This document shows, piece after piece, positions 32,367 to 43,588 of a DNA stretch of 64,000 bases (the first letter of the stretch is position 1; the number at the start of each line of letters is the position of its first letter). Origin of the DNA: Tetraselmis striata (Eukaryota > Chlorophyta > Chlorodendrophyceae > Chlorodendrales > Chlorodendraceae); contig VCJN01002510.1 in the NCBI GenBank assembly GCA_006384855.1, forward strand, positions 186,001 through 250,000, in the 5' to 3' direction. Below the pieces are notes generated by a model. The model saw only the letters and a list, made by a program, of their open reading frames with translations. It had not been told where the DNA came from and did no database searches. Made by a program: the position numbers and the translations under genes.

Positions 32367-35300
32367 TCATCCCTGCCGGGCGCGTGCGTTGCTGCTGAAC
32401 AGCGCGGGGTATTGGAAGGCGGCGAAGTCGGTCTTGAGGCGATGCAGCCGCTCGCGGTGTGCCATGAGCAGGTCGAGGCCGTCAAGCCAGCACTGCGCGC
32501 CGGCGTCGTCGCGCGCCGCGAGCAGCAGCGACCGGCTGCGCAGCGCGATCGACAGCGCCGGCAGCTCCAGCACGACGTCGGCCTCGGCGCCGCGGCGACC
32601 CGCGCGCACCTCCTCCGCGCTCGCGCGCATCGACGCGGCCGAGACGGCAAGGCGGCGCGTACCTGCGCGCGCCACCTCCGTCAGGTCCGCTACGCGCAGG
32701 AAGCTCGACACGTGGCTGCCGGAGCGCCGCAGCACCAGCCGAGTGTAGTCGGCGCTCAGCGTGAGCACCACCGTCGCCTGCGGCCTGGCCGCACCGCGGC
32801 GCGCCTCGCTCGTCGGGGCTCGGCCGGCGGGCTGATGCTGCTCGGACAGAAGGTACAGCGGCTGCCCGGCCAGCATCGGCGCGACCAGCGCCCATTGCTC
32901 CGCCAGCGCGCCGCCCCTGGACCGCCGCGTCTTTCTACTGCCGGCTTTGGCGGTTGACGACCGACGTGCCTTGCCGCTCGGCGCCTTCCCGCCGTGCTGG
33001 TGGGACGACAAAGACGCAACCGCCGGGTTGGGAGCTCGCTGCGCACCGCCGACGCTTGCCGCGGCGCTCACGGCACGCGGTCGCCCCGCGGCGTGGGGAT
33101 ACTCCCACACGGGCGCTGCGGGTGGCGCCGGCCGCGCCCACGCGCCGTCAACGCTGGCGCTCGGCAGCAGCGGGGGCGGCGACGCGGCCGTAGCGGTCGC
33201 AGGCGAGTGCGGCATAGAGTCGTCGGCGCCACCGGCGCTCGACAGAGCGATCAGCACGGACGACCCGGAGACGAAAGTGGCCGGGGAGCTGACTCGGCCG
33301 TGATCCCTGTCTCCATTGCCATCGTCGCCGCTGTTGTCGCCGCCATCGTCGTCATCATCACCGGCCCCGCCTCTACGCGCCATCGCCGGGCTCTCGGCGC
33401 TCTCGGGGCTGCGCAGTAACGCATGGTGCGAGCCGGGAGCCGGCGCCTGCTTGCGCTGTCGAGAAGGTCGCAGATGGGGTGGTTGCGTCAGTCGCGAGCC
33501 GCGCGACTTGCATCGCTTCATCCTTTGTGCAGCACGAAAACTGTGGACGGGAAGAGTGGATCGGCGGGTGGATTTTCCAAAGCAGATACCAGCCTTGGGT
33601 GTGTGCGATGCGCGAGGGAGCGAGGGAGCTGGTTGACGACTCGCGCCGCGGGCGGCTCGACACATCAGCGCCGACAATGGTCGGAGTGGGGTACGCGCAC
33701 CGAAACGAAATCTGTCGGCAAAACCCATAGGCGTGACAAAGAACCAGGGTGGTGCTCCGACAATAATCACCAGGCAGGAATAATAAAGCATGAGACGGGA
33801 CGCTGGGACCACTCGATCCCAAACGGATCAGCCATAATCCTTAGATAAGTAACGGGAGAGAGGCGCGGAGCTAGCTATAGATAGTGAGCGACTTATATAG
33901 ACGTCGCAGTAGTAGCGACTATTACTAATCAGCAAAACCAATATACCAGAGTGGTTCTGAAAGAGACCAAAATGAAAAAATACATACACCGTATATATGC
34001 ACTTCTGTGTGTGTGTGTGCGCGCGCGTGTGTGTGTACGGGTAGTGTGTTCAATGCCAACTTGTATGTATACTACCGGCATATATCATCACAAGTCGTGA
34101 CTTGACGTACCCCAGAGGTTGGCACTTCGGAGGGTAGCGGCTTGGGCGGCGCCTGCCGCTCCAAGGACGAAAGGGACGCCTTCCCTGCGCCCGGCTGCGC
34201 GGCGCGCGGCGACCCCGACAGGAGGTCTGCGAGCGCGCCCGCGATCGCGCCGCCAGCAACCGTCGCCCCCGACTCATCCCTCGATAGCCGCGAGGCGTTG
34301 GCCCGCGAGGTCGCTTGCCCCGGCGACGAAGACGGGGGCGACGCCGTGGGGGATCGCTCTGGCGAGCCGTCGACAGCCTTCAGGTCGTCGGCGCCGGAGA
34401 AGATAATGGCTATCTTCTCCTGGTAGGCGAGTCGCACCGCGGTGTAGTCGGCCTGCGCCGCCTGCACCTCCGCCCAGCGGGCCTCCAGCGCGATGCGCAA
34501 TGCGGCGAGCGCCTCCGCCTCGGCCGTCATCGCTGCCGACACAGCCGCGCGCTCCTCCTCGAGGAGAGCCATTTGCGTGGCCGCGGCACCTGCGGCTGCG
34601 CCCGCCTGCTCCTTCGCGCGCCGCTGTAGGTCGAGTGCAAAGCTGCAAAAAATACGCCGACCTTTCCGTTAGACCCAGTAGCAATCGGGGTGACCAAGAA
34701 AACCATCTCGGGGTGGCACCTCGGCAAGGACAATGCCCCAGTTATGTTGCATTCAGGCAGTATGAGGATGTACAGTGGTGTTTTGAAGGAGCGACAGAGC
34801 GACACGAACGGGTACGCCGGGTGTGTGTCGTGGTGATTATGGTTGATCGAGCTGGCAGGGAGGGGGCGCTGACACCGACAGCGAGTTTCGAGTCGGGAAC
34901 GCGCTCCAAAACCATAATTGTGGCCGAGCTGTACTTGGATTGGCGCGCCGAAGCACGACCGATGCGGGCGCCCTCCAAAACCGAGTTAAAGTGGCTGCCA
35001 TATACAGCTTGTGAAAAATTCTCGAATTGAAATGGCTCTGAAAATATGTGATTGAATGTACTGAATAGCTGAGAGGTAGACTGAGGGATAGATTGCGCAG
35101 AGAGAGATGCCAAGGTGAAGAGATACAGCTGCCGCGAAATGATGGTCACCAGCCCCGGAAGGGCTCCGAAAGCATATTCGTCGGGGAGCTCATAGGGGTG
35201 CCGGGCGTTTCGAGGGACGGTGTCAGTGTCGATGCTCCGAACCCATGTTTGTGTAATAATGTTAGGTAAAAACAGGACAGCGCAAGGTAGCTATATGTGC

Positions 35301-38300
35301 ATCGTCTATACTCGTATGTATATGTTGACAGACAAGAGAATGGCATATCTAAAATGTGAAACTGCTCCGAAACCTCAAAGCTCCGAAACCAAATAGGCTC
35401 ATGAGTCAGGAGCAGAGAATAAGATATGGATGGGAGGGAGGGGTGTCCTACGTCTGCACGTCCTCCATGCCGCTGACGTGTGCCCCACGCTCGAGCTCTG
35501 CCTCCAGGTGTAACACCTCTGCCTCGCTGGCGGCCCGGCGGCGCGAGATGGCGGCGCACATGGCCTCCGCGGCCGCGGCGGCCGCCTCGGCGCGCAGCAG
35601 CTCGACGGCCTTGGCGCCCCCGCTGGCGCGCAGTTCGCGCAGGCGCGTGATGAGCAGCGCGAGCGCGAGGCGGAGCCCGGGGCCCAGCTCCCACTGGCTC
35701 TCCGCGCTTGCCTCCAGCACCTCCCGCGACGCCAGCGACCGCGGAATCGCACCGCTGCGCCGCGACGAGCCGGCAGCCGATGAGGCTGTGCTGCGCGCCG
35801 ACAGCGCCCCGCCGCCGCCGCCGCCCACTGCGTCCGCTAGCTGTCGGTGCGCCTCCGCCAGCGTGGAGGGCGAGCGCTCCAGATCCGCGCCGCCCACGCT
35901 GCTGCCCTCGTCGAACAGCAGGAGGGAGCGGTCCGCCGAGGCGCCGCTTGCTTCCGCCTCGGCCTCGCGCAGCGCCGCGCCCACTGCGTCCGCCACCTGC
36001 CCGACATCCGCAGAAGCACATCCCCCGGTCAGTCACCCCATTGTCACTGGTCGGAGTTCAATACGACTGAGGTCCACGGGGTTTGGATCCCGTGAACAGT
36101 ATCCCCTGTGTATAATGCACACATACCGGCAAAGCTGTATATGCTAAAAATATATAGAATATTAATAACAAATCACGTTGATACAAATAGGTAATTACGC
36201 AATAATAGATGGCCGCCTTTCATTCCCGGCACTTCCTACTGTCGTTTTTATTGTTGCGCTACATGCGGTGGCAGACGCATCTTATATGCTGCAGCCCGCC
36301 AACCATTCTACAACGTCGTTTCGAAGTAACGTATGCTACGGTACCAGCGGGTTTGTCATGAGCAGCGGCTGATCCAGAATATCCTACCATATATACTAAG
36401 GAATATGATATACTTATAAGGATATCACATTCCTTATTACTCATATCCTTATAAGGGTACATCCTTATTATTCATATCGTTAAATGGAATATTAATAAGG
36501 GACATTTCCAGGACTATTGTAATTGGCCGAGAGGGCCCGGGCAGGGTCGTGTCGCACCCGCATTTCCTCGCTCGGCAGCGCGTCCAGCGCCGCCCGGATG
36601 CGCTGCACCGCACGGCGCACCGCCTCCAGCGGGCTCTCCCCCTCCTGCCAGCCCAGGCGTGTGGGGCTACCGGGGATGTGGCCGCGCTCCCAGCCGCCGC
36701 TGGCGTCCAGGTGCGCGCGCGCCAGCGAGGACAGCTCGGCCAGCGCGAGCACCTCGCGGCACAGCGCCGACAGCCGGCCCTCCGCGGCGCTCAGCGCCTG
36801 CCGGAGGAGGGGGGGATGGGGGGGGGGGGGGGAGGGGGGGCGCAATTCAGTGGCGAGGGATTGTAACCGAACAAGCGGTCAAGCAAACAGAGACCACCCC
36901 ATTGACCATTGCGATACACTGCCTCAACGGTGTCGGCTTGTCGACAGCGATGTCGACAAAATGTGTCTTCTATTATCAATATGTCCTCGTTGAATAGTAC
37001 CGGTATATCACTGATAACACCACTCGCCGGGGTGACACTAAAGTTGTCCTGGCGTAGTATGTCTCGGCCGCGACGACGGCGGCGGGGTTCCGACCTGAAT
37101 CTGCGCCTTTATCTCCGCAATGCGATTCTCCTGCAACGATGCCACCAGGCGGCAGCGGCCGAGCTCACTGGCGGCCGCATCGAGCCGCCCGCGCGCCTCC
37201 GCCAGCACGCCCGCCTCCCCGGCCGCGGCGCTGTGCGCCAGCGCCGCCGCCTCCGCCGCCACGCGGCCCGCTGCCGACGCGCCCATCGCGGCGCCCTCCG
37301 CCGCGATCTCGGCTGCGGCTTGCTCCACGCCCATCTCCGTCGCTGCGGCGGTGGCCGCCTCCAGGCGGCGGTGCAGCTGCTCGCGCTTTTTTGCCGCCTT
37401 GCCCGCGCGGCGCTGCGAGAACAAAAGCAGAGCATCGACTATCAGCATCCCTATGGCTTGCCACGGCCCAGAACGTGTTGACGCGTCAGCACATGATCAT
37501 CCGAGGTAATTGATGTGACGAGAGGGGCGGCGGCACCTGGTACGCGTTGGCCTCCTGCACCAGGCTGACGCCCGCCGCGCGCAGCCGCTCCGCGGCCGCC
37601 GCGGACTCGGCACGCCACTGCCGGCGCACCGCCTCAGCACGCTGCCGCCGCTGCAGCGCGGCCTCCGTGTCGCCGTCCTGCAAAGCCGCATGAGCGGTGT
37701 CAGCAAGATTCGCGAGATAAATGCAATCGGTTAAAGGGGACGGACTAGGCAGATGGTGGATGATTTTGGGCGTGCCTGTTGCCGCTTGAGCTCTTCCAGC
37801 GCGTGAGCGACTTCGGCTTCCACCTCGCGGTACGCCGCGTCATCCGCCAAGCAGAGGCTCTCCTCGCTCAGCGGCTGAAAGCCGACGCCCGCGCCGGAGC
37901 CCACGAGGCTCCGGCTCGTGGCGGCGCTTGCGCTCGTGTTGAGCGGGCTCACGCTGGCGGCGATCCGGCGGCCCGGGCTGCGCGAGTCCGCGGTCGCCCC
38001 CGACGACGTCGGCCGTCCCGATCCGCTCGGGGCCGCGCCAGCTGGCGGCGATGACTCGGCGAACAAGCCGTTGGCACCGCGCGGAGTAATCACGCTCCCG
38101 CCGCGCGGCGTGTCTACCTCGGCGATGATGGAAGGCAAACTGGCGTCCAGCGTCGTGTCGACTGCCGAGTCGTCGTGCCGCCGTGGCGAGAAGGACGATG
38201 GCGGCGCCACCGGCTCGCGCCGCAAGCTGATGCTGTCAACCGAGCCTGCGAAACTGAGCGCGGGCGACGCGCCCTCTTGCGGTCTCAACTCAGGTGACGC

Positions 38301-40321
38301 AGACTGCCAGCTCGGGGTGCCCATCGCAGCCGGCGAGTCGACTTTCCATAGCATAGTCCGTCGCGCGGCTCGAGCGCCCGGCGCCGATGACGTCACCGCG
38401 GGCGACGTCGATGGCCCCATCTCGGGCGAGTACGACCTCGCCGGGGTGCCGCCCACGGAGTTATGGCCGCCCATCGATCGACGCAGCGCATCGGGCGTGA
38501 GCGTCCCGGACACCAACGCCTTGATGCATTCGGCGCTCACCGCTCGGCTGCGGCTGCTGCCCGCGCTGCTCGGCTCGTCCGACGGCGAGGTCGGATCCAG
38601 CGGCGCCGTGACGCTAGTTGCGAGGCGGTGCGGCGCCTTGCTGTGCGAGCTGCACCCGCGGGGGCCGGCTGAGGAGGCCGAGGAGGCGGGGACTGCGAAG
38701 GAAGGCGATGCGGGCGAACCGCCAGAGCCGCCGGAGCCATGGTCGCCGGAGCGCATGAGCGGAAAGGAGGCGATGCCGCCGCCGTCGGGGCTGCCCATAC
38801 AAAAGTCCGACGCGCCCGAGGTGGTGCCCGGACTCGCCCTGGGCACCCACGCCGGGGAGTCGCCGCCCGGCGAGACCTCGGCGGCGTCGTAAAACACGGA
38901 GGAGCCCTGCGCGGTGGATGCCGAGCTGCTGGGCGTGTCAGGCGTGCCGCCGCCGTCGCCGAGCTGCTCTTCGAACACCGCCAGCAGGTCACGCCCCCCC
39001 GGATTGACAGGGCGCGGCGCCGGCGCCGCGGGCGGACCCAGCTGCACGACGGCGACCAGGCAGCGATGGCAAATCTTAGCGCTTCGCCGACAGGCGGACC
39101 ACCTCGTCGGCGTGAACAGGCGGTGCGTCGCGCGAACGGGAACACCTGCGGCCCTTCAAGCCTCCCGAGGAACGATGCAGGGGGGTGCAAAAATTACAAA
39201 TCGACTCGGAATTATATGTTGCCACTCGCGGGCGTATAAGCCTGTCAATCGACGAGATCACTCACAAACCACAACACAGGACAACCGCGGCGCGCTGACA
39301 TCACGCGATGTTCAATAATGCCCCGTGAATACCAGTCCCATTCCTGGCTGGAGCACCGCTGGAGCTCTAGTGGCGAGCAACACGCCACCTAGTCCCCCTT
39401 TGGTAGCATTCAGAGCTCACCCCCGTGCCGCTCCCTCCGCATCCCAGAGCACCTGCAGCCCAACGCATGCAGGGCATCGAACCACCGCACACCGCGATGG
39501 ACAGCCAGCCCACCTCCAAAACCACAATCCCACGACCCCGCGGGCAGTTGCGCCGGAGGTACAGCCTTCTTCTGCCTGCGCCTTCCGCATGATAGGTAAT
39601 GCATCCGCAACCAGCGTGGTACCTGCCGTCCCCCCTTCAGATGCGCACTCCAAGGCCGTTACTAACAGCCCTGCAGAATACTTGCTCGTCACCCAATTGT
39701 GATGCAGTCTGTCCATCCATAGCTCCGTGTATGAGCTCCGTGTATAAATAAGAGCTCTATCCCTATGTAGCCGCTGTACTCCCTTATATATCATGCTCTA
39801 TTCTACATAGATAGTAAGTGCATTCGTACAGTACTAGTGTACTAATATAGTATAGTATACATATACTACACAGTATAGTATGCATACTATCCTACCTCTT
39901 ATGATAGTAGCTGTAGTAACTACGCAGTATAGTAATAGTTGCAAAAACATGTTGATATCTAGCTATCTATCTTCCTACATGTATATATATATATATGTAC
40001 ATACGTATAGTAGTAGGTTGTGTACGGATATCATTACTCTCATAGATGGCTGCATCCAACCTCCCAGCCCCGCCCCCTCGCCCCCCTCCTCCCCCAATCA
40101 GTCCCTCGTCCCCTCTCTCCTGCTCGGGGAGCCCTAGTGTGGGACTGCGAGCCAGGCAGAGCCTCCCCGAGCACTCGTACCAGCCTCATCCCCCCACGTA
40201 TACGGCAACGGCTCAAGAGCGGTGCCCGGAACGCTGATGGCAAAATTGGTATGTGTGGGCAGGTGCAGGGGAGGGCTGCGTAGGACAGGGGGAAGATGTT
40301 GCCATGGCGCGGCGGCCGGCG

Positions 40322-40352
<31 letters not shown>

Positions 40353-41774
40353 GAGGGGGAGGGGGGTTAACCTGCTGCAGGGAGGTGCCACCAACGTGGC
40401 CGGATGCCCGTCCTGCCGCAGCCGCCTCGGTCTTGTTGCCCGCCCAGCTGGCCACCGCCTCCGGGCGCCCGATGCTGGCGGTCCGCAGGGAGGGCACCTC
40501 CGCGGGGCTCTCCGCCGCCTGTGGCTTCAGCGCGCGCCGCCCTGCAGGGGAGGAGCCGGAGGGCGGGCTGGCGGCCGCCTCGGCATCCCCCGCTGCCCGG
40601 GACTGCCCCTCCGCGGCGCCCTCTCGCTGATACAGCGGGTTGCGCTGCCCCGCGGTGGCTCCGGGCAGGGGCTGCTCCGCGCTGGCCGCCAGGCTGCTGC
40701 GCCCGCTGCCACCGCTGCCGTTGCTACCGCGCCGCCCGCTGCTGAAGATGACGGAGCTGTCTCTGCGTGAACCGGGCATTGGGGGTGAGAAGAGGCGAGT
40801 GTTGCGAGGGCGGGAGGAAGGAGTGGACTTTGCAGAGGTTGTGAGACCAACCTGCACTGCGGCCTCCTTCCCTCCCTATTGCACACCCTTCCCCCAGACC
40901 CGCCACCCCACCCCCATGCCTATCTCTCCCTCCTACCTCCCCCCCCCCCCCCCCCCCCCCCCCCCCCGCGCCTTCACCCGCCCTACGGTGTCACGCCTCC
41001 AGCATGCGGGGGAAGGGGCAGTCCGATGCCGCATCCGTGGCGGCCGCAGCAAGGGGTAGCCGAGGTTCGCACAGGAAACGCGAACCATTGTCTCTCCATT
41101 TTCAATGTTAGGGGGAGGATCTGGGTGGCTGCCCAAGAGGAAAAGGGGGGGATTCAGGGGGAATGCAGAGCAAGATGAGGTCGGCCCGCCAGGAAGCCCG
41201 TCCTCGTCCCCACTCACATACCTCATCAGCCCCCCCCTCGCCCCCCACAGCCTGTCCCTGATAGTGCCACGCTGCCACAGCCCCAGCCTTCCTGGGAAGA
41301 CTCGGTCCCCGGCCGCGCGGGCCCTGGCTGTAAAGCGGGATAAGCCGCACAAGCAGCATTGACTTTGAGGGGAAGGGCTCACCGCTCGCGCGAGTCTGGC
41401 CTGGGGCGCGTCCTGGCCTGCGGTGAGCCGGTGGAGTAGCGGCCGGGCAGCTTGCCGCGCGAGGCCCGGCGCGGGGAGTGGGTGGGCGGCATGAGGCGCA
41501 TGAGGCTGGTGGAGAGCGGGGAGCGGTCGAGGGAGGAGGCGTCCAGGGAGTCGCAAATGGAGTGGTCCGCAGCGCTGGCGAGGGACTGGTCCGGCGTGTC
41601 GTTGGGCAGGTAGAACTCCCAGTGGGTGTGCAGCGGCGGGGTGCGCCGCGAGGCCGAGGCGGCCGTGGAGGAGGAGCGCTCATGGGACGCGGCGGCGGCG
41701 GGGGACCGGGGGCTGGTGGTGTCGCCGCCCGCGCCACCCCGGGGGGAGCCGCGGTAGGGCGACGCAAAGGCCAT
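32367..41774 (-). CDS. Large coiled-coil protein with C-terminal PH-like domain, nine exons
   Basis: Exons (minus): 41383-41774, 40372-40762, 37776-39041, 37537-37677, 37095-37412, 36558-36797, 35452-35996, 34111-34642 and 32367-33446. They sum to 4,905 bases, 1,634 residues, and phases agree throughout. The N-terminal 650 residues are Ser/Pro/Gly-rich and probably disordered (start MAFASPYRGSPRGG). About 660-1,180 is heptad-like helix rich in Ala/Glu/Arg (EELKRQQ, AAKKREQLHRRLEAATAA, ALLEEERAAVSAAM). An acidic Asp/Gly stretch follows. About 1,468-1,615 is PH-like: PLYLLSEQHQ, TRLVLRRSGSHVSSFLRVAD and a last helix with AQCWLDGLDLLM holding the typical Trp. This fits a membrane-lipid-binding or cytoskeletal scaffold; no motor or enzyme domain is seen. 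The third intron needs a GC donor (CAG|GCACGC) or a weak GT alternative. The last acceptor could be at 33,446 or 33,455. An extra exon in the 1.33-kb second intron is possible. Confidence 0.75.
33999..34037 (+). repeat. GT/GC dinucleotide microsatellite
   Basis: gtgtgtgtgtgtgcgcgcgc followed by gtgtgtgtgt in the last intron of the coiled-coil/PH-like gene. Confidence 0.9.
36370..36500. repeat. AT-rich island with repeated tccttat motifs
   Basis: Repeats and inverted repeats of atatccttataagg and tccttatta within the intron after the exon 36,558-36,797 on the minus strand. Composition is unlike the neighbouring GC-rich exons, so it may be a small inserted element. Confidence 0.55.
36798..36840. 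repeat. G-rich tract at an intron acceptor
   Basis: G-runs on the plus strand, read as a C-rich polypyrimidine tract directly upstream of the acceptor of exon 36,558-36,797 in the minus-strand gene. Confidence 0.8.
39720..40010. repeat. TA-rich palindromic stretch in intron 2
   Basis: Many copies of tagtatagtata and short palindromes (tagtatacatatacta) with a (TA)n core near 39,985. It lies in the 1.33-kb second intron of the coiled-coil/PH-like gene. Confidence 0.65.
40325..40351 (+). repeat. GT microsatellite
   Basis: Thirteen or more gt units, read as CA on the sense strand of the gene, just past the intron 2 donor (CAG|GTTAAC). Confidence 0.9.
40939..40967. repeat. Poly-C tract in intron 1 of the coiled-coil/PH-like gene
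   Basis: A pure 29-base C-run on the plus strand, poly-G on the sense strand. One of two clear exceptions to the sense-C trend in host introns. Confidence 0.9.
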
Positions 41775-43588
41775 GCCGGGTGCTCAGCGGCGCAGCGCCT
41801 GCCGACCCAGCGCGCCCGGCTCGCCGGCGTCCGGGCTGGCAGGTAACCCCTACCCCTACCACCACCACCACTGCCGCCCTGCTGCGCTGTGCTGCGCACC
41901 GCACGGTAACCAACCCACAGCTGTGACGCCTCCGTCCAGCCTGCCTGCACGCGTCCGGGCAGACTGGCGTTGGGGCCCAGTAAGGGGTGGGGGAGAAGGG
42001 GGAGGGAGTCAGGCTGACATGTGGCTGTCAGGATGGGTGCAGACCATTTACCCCCCCCCCCCCCCCCCCTTCCCCCAGGCTCTTGCTTAGAACCGGAGCT
42101 GATGCTCTTTGGTCGCCTTGTTCGCGGTGCAGAGGGCATATCTTTCTTGGTTGTTACCCCAGCCAGCGGGCCAGGGAGACAGGATGAGAGGGCGGGGGAG
42201 GGGGGGGGGGGGGGGGGGGGGGGCTGCACACCGTCGGCGGGATGGCGGCCAGGAGAAGGTTGCACCGCTATGGCTGCCAGGGCTGCGCCCGCTGCTGGAG
42301 ATGACGGAGATGTCTCTGTGCGCGGCCGGGCCAGGTTTGTGTGTGTTGGGAGGGGCGGGGGGGGGGGGGGGGGCGGGAGCGGGGGATTCAGCGGAAGTCC
42401 GACTAACAAGCTTTGCCTCCTTCCCGCATCACACAATTCACAAGCCTCCCTCCTCCAGTTCAGCTCCATCCTCCGGCGGACGAGTCAGCCTCGCGCTGCC
42501 CCGGCGACGGGAAGTGGGAGGACGGCGGCCCGGGGTGTGTGGAGGGGGAGGGGGGAGGGGAGGAAGGGGGGGAGGGCAGCGCCGGGCGGGCGGGCAGGCA
42601 CGATACCCTCGGCGAGGTGTCCGGGCGCGTGGCCTGCGGTGGCTGTGGCGGCGCGGTCTCGGATCCGCGGCGTCGAATGGGAAAACTGCCGGGTCCGGCT
42701 GTGTGTAGCAGCGCCCGACGGCCCGACGGTAGCGGTGGCCGTTGTTGCCCGCTCGTCTTGGCGCAGCCGATGAGCAGCAGCAGCAGCAGGCGACTTATCC
42801 TGCAAGACCGCTGGTATCCGGAGCGTCTCAGCGCAGCCTCGCGCGTCCAGCCCCGGCCGGGCCGGAAACAAAGCGGCAACAAAGATAATATTTAAGGATT
42901 ATTAATAATAGAACGGGTAGCAACATTTATATAAAAAAACCCCCGCTATCTCCATACCTTCATATATTATTCGACAACATATTCAATCAGGGTTGTAAGT
43001 TTTTTTTCGCCCCCGGGACAGGACTGGCACCAGTGAAACCAGGGTTGTAAGTACTGGCGGTACCGATATAGTAGCGCCCGCGTGCTGACGACATCCGCCC
43101 TGGGCGCCGGTGCTGACGCGGATTTACCGGATTTGTGTGATGATCGGCAATGTCTTTTTTTTAATCGGTACTGTAATCCTTTATATTGCTTTTAGCGGTG
43201 GATTTGGTAATGGCCTTTTTGTAATTTACACCGGTACTGACGATGCATGGTCCGCCGAATAATACTGGTACCGGGGGCGGGGAAAATAAACGTCCGCGCG
43301 AGATCATCCGCTCGTCTGCAGAGTCTGCTGGTTGCTCGCCGCGCATCATCATATGTATTCCCTACAGGGTAGCAGCGTCGCACCCACAGTCATCCGCCCG
43401 CCACGAGCCGCTTAGTCTCGTCTCGTCTGGCGGTCCAAGCCCTTCCGCCTTTGGTCGGCAGATCATAGGAACGAAAGGCAGCTCACTAGTTATGCCCCCT
43501 TTCTTCGGCACAGCCAAGGCTCCGTGAAGATACGTAGATACCTCTGGGTAGATATTTACCTTCTACCGCGCCCCGTACGGTGAACAGG
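41775..43588. other. Region between divergent host genes, with exon-like duplicate
   Basis: 42,285-42,317 (cgctgctggagatgacggag, then tgtctctg) resembles the start of exon 2 of the neighbouring gene (40,733-40,762). It contains homopolymers at 42,050-42,070 (C), 42,201-42,223 (G) and 42,356-42,373 (G). Frames at 42,460-42,880 are low-complexity and not supported as exons. The right half (42,900-43,560) is AT-richer, with ggtaccgg and accggtac pieces and one arm of a 33-bp inverted repeat (43,008-43,040). Confidence 0.5.
43008..43040 (+). repeat. 33-bp inverted-repeat arm (partner at 45,110)
   Basis: The sequence ggactggcaccagtgaaacc and its left flank match the reverse complement of 45,110-45,143 with about two differences. 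The arms bracket the first three exons of the TIC21-like gene. Confidence 0.75.

Noticed and set aside
37918-38892. 324-codon plus-strand frame
   Set aside because: Antisense to exon 3 of the coiled-coil/PH-like gene, whose phases fit both neighbours.
41108-42469. 453-codon minus-strand frame over 41.1-42.5 kb
   Set aside because: A long Pro/Arg-rich frame from GC-rich, homopolymer-laden sequence. It conflicts with the in-phase exon 1 (41,383-41,774), which begins at an ATG in another frame.
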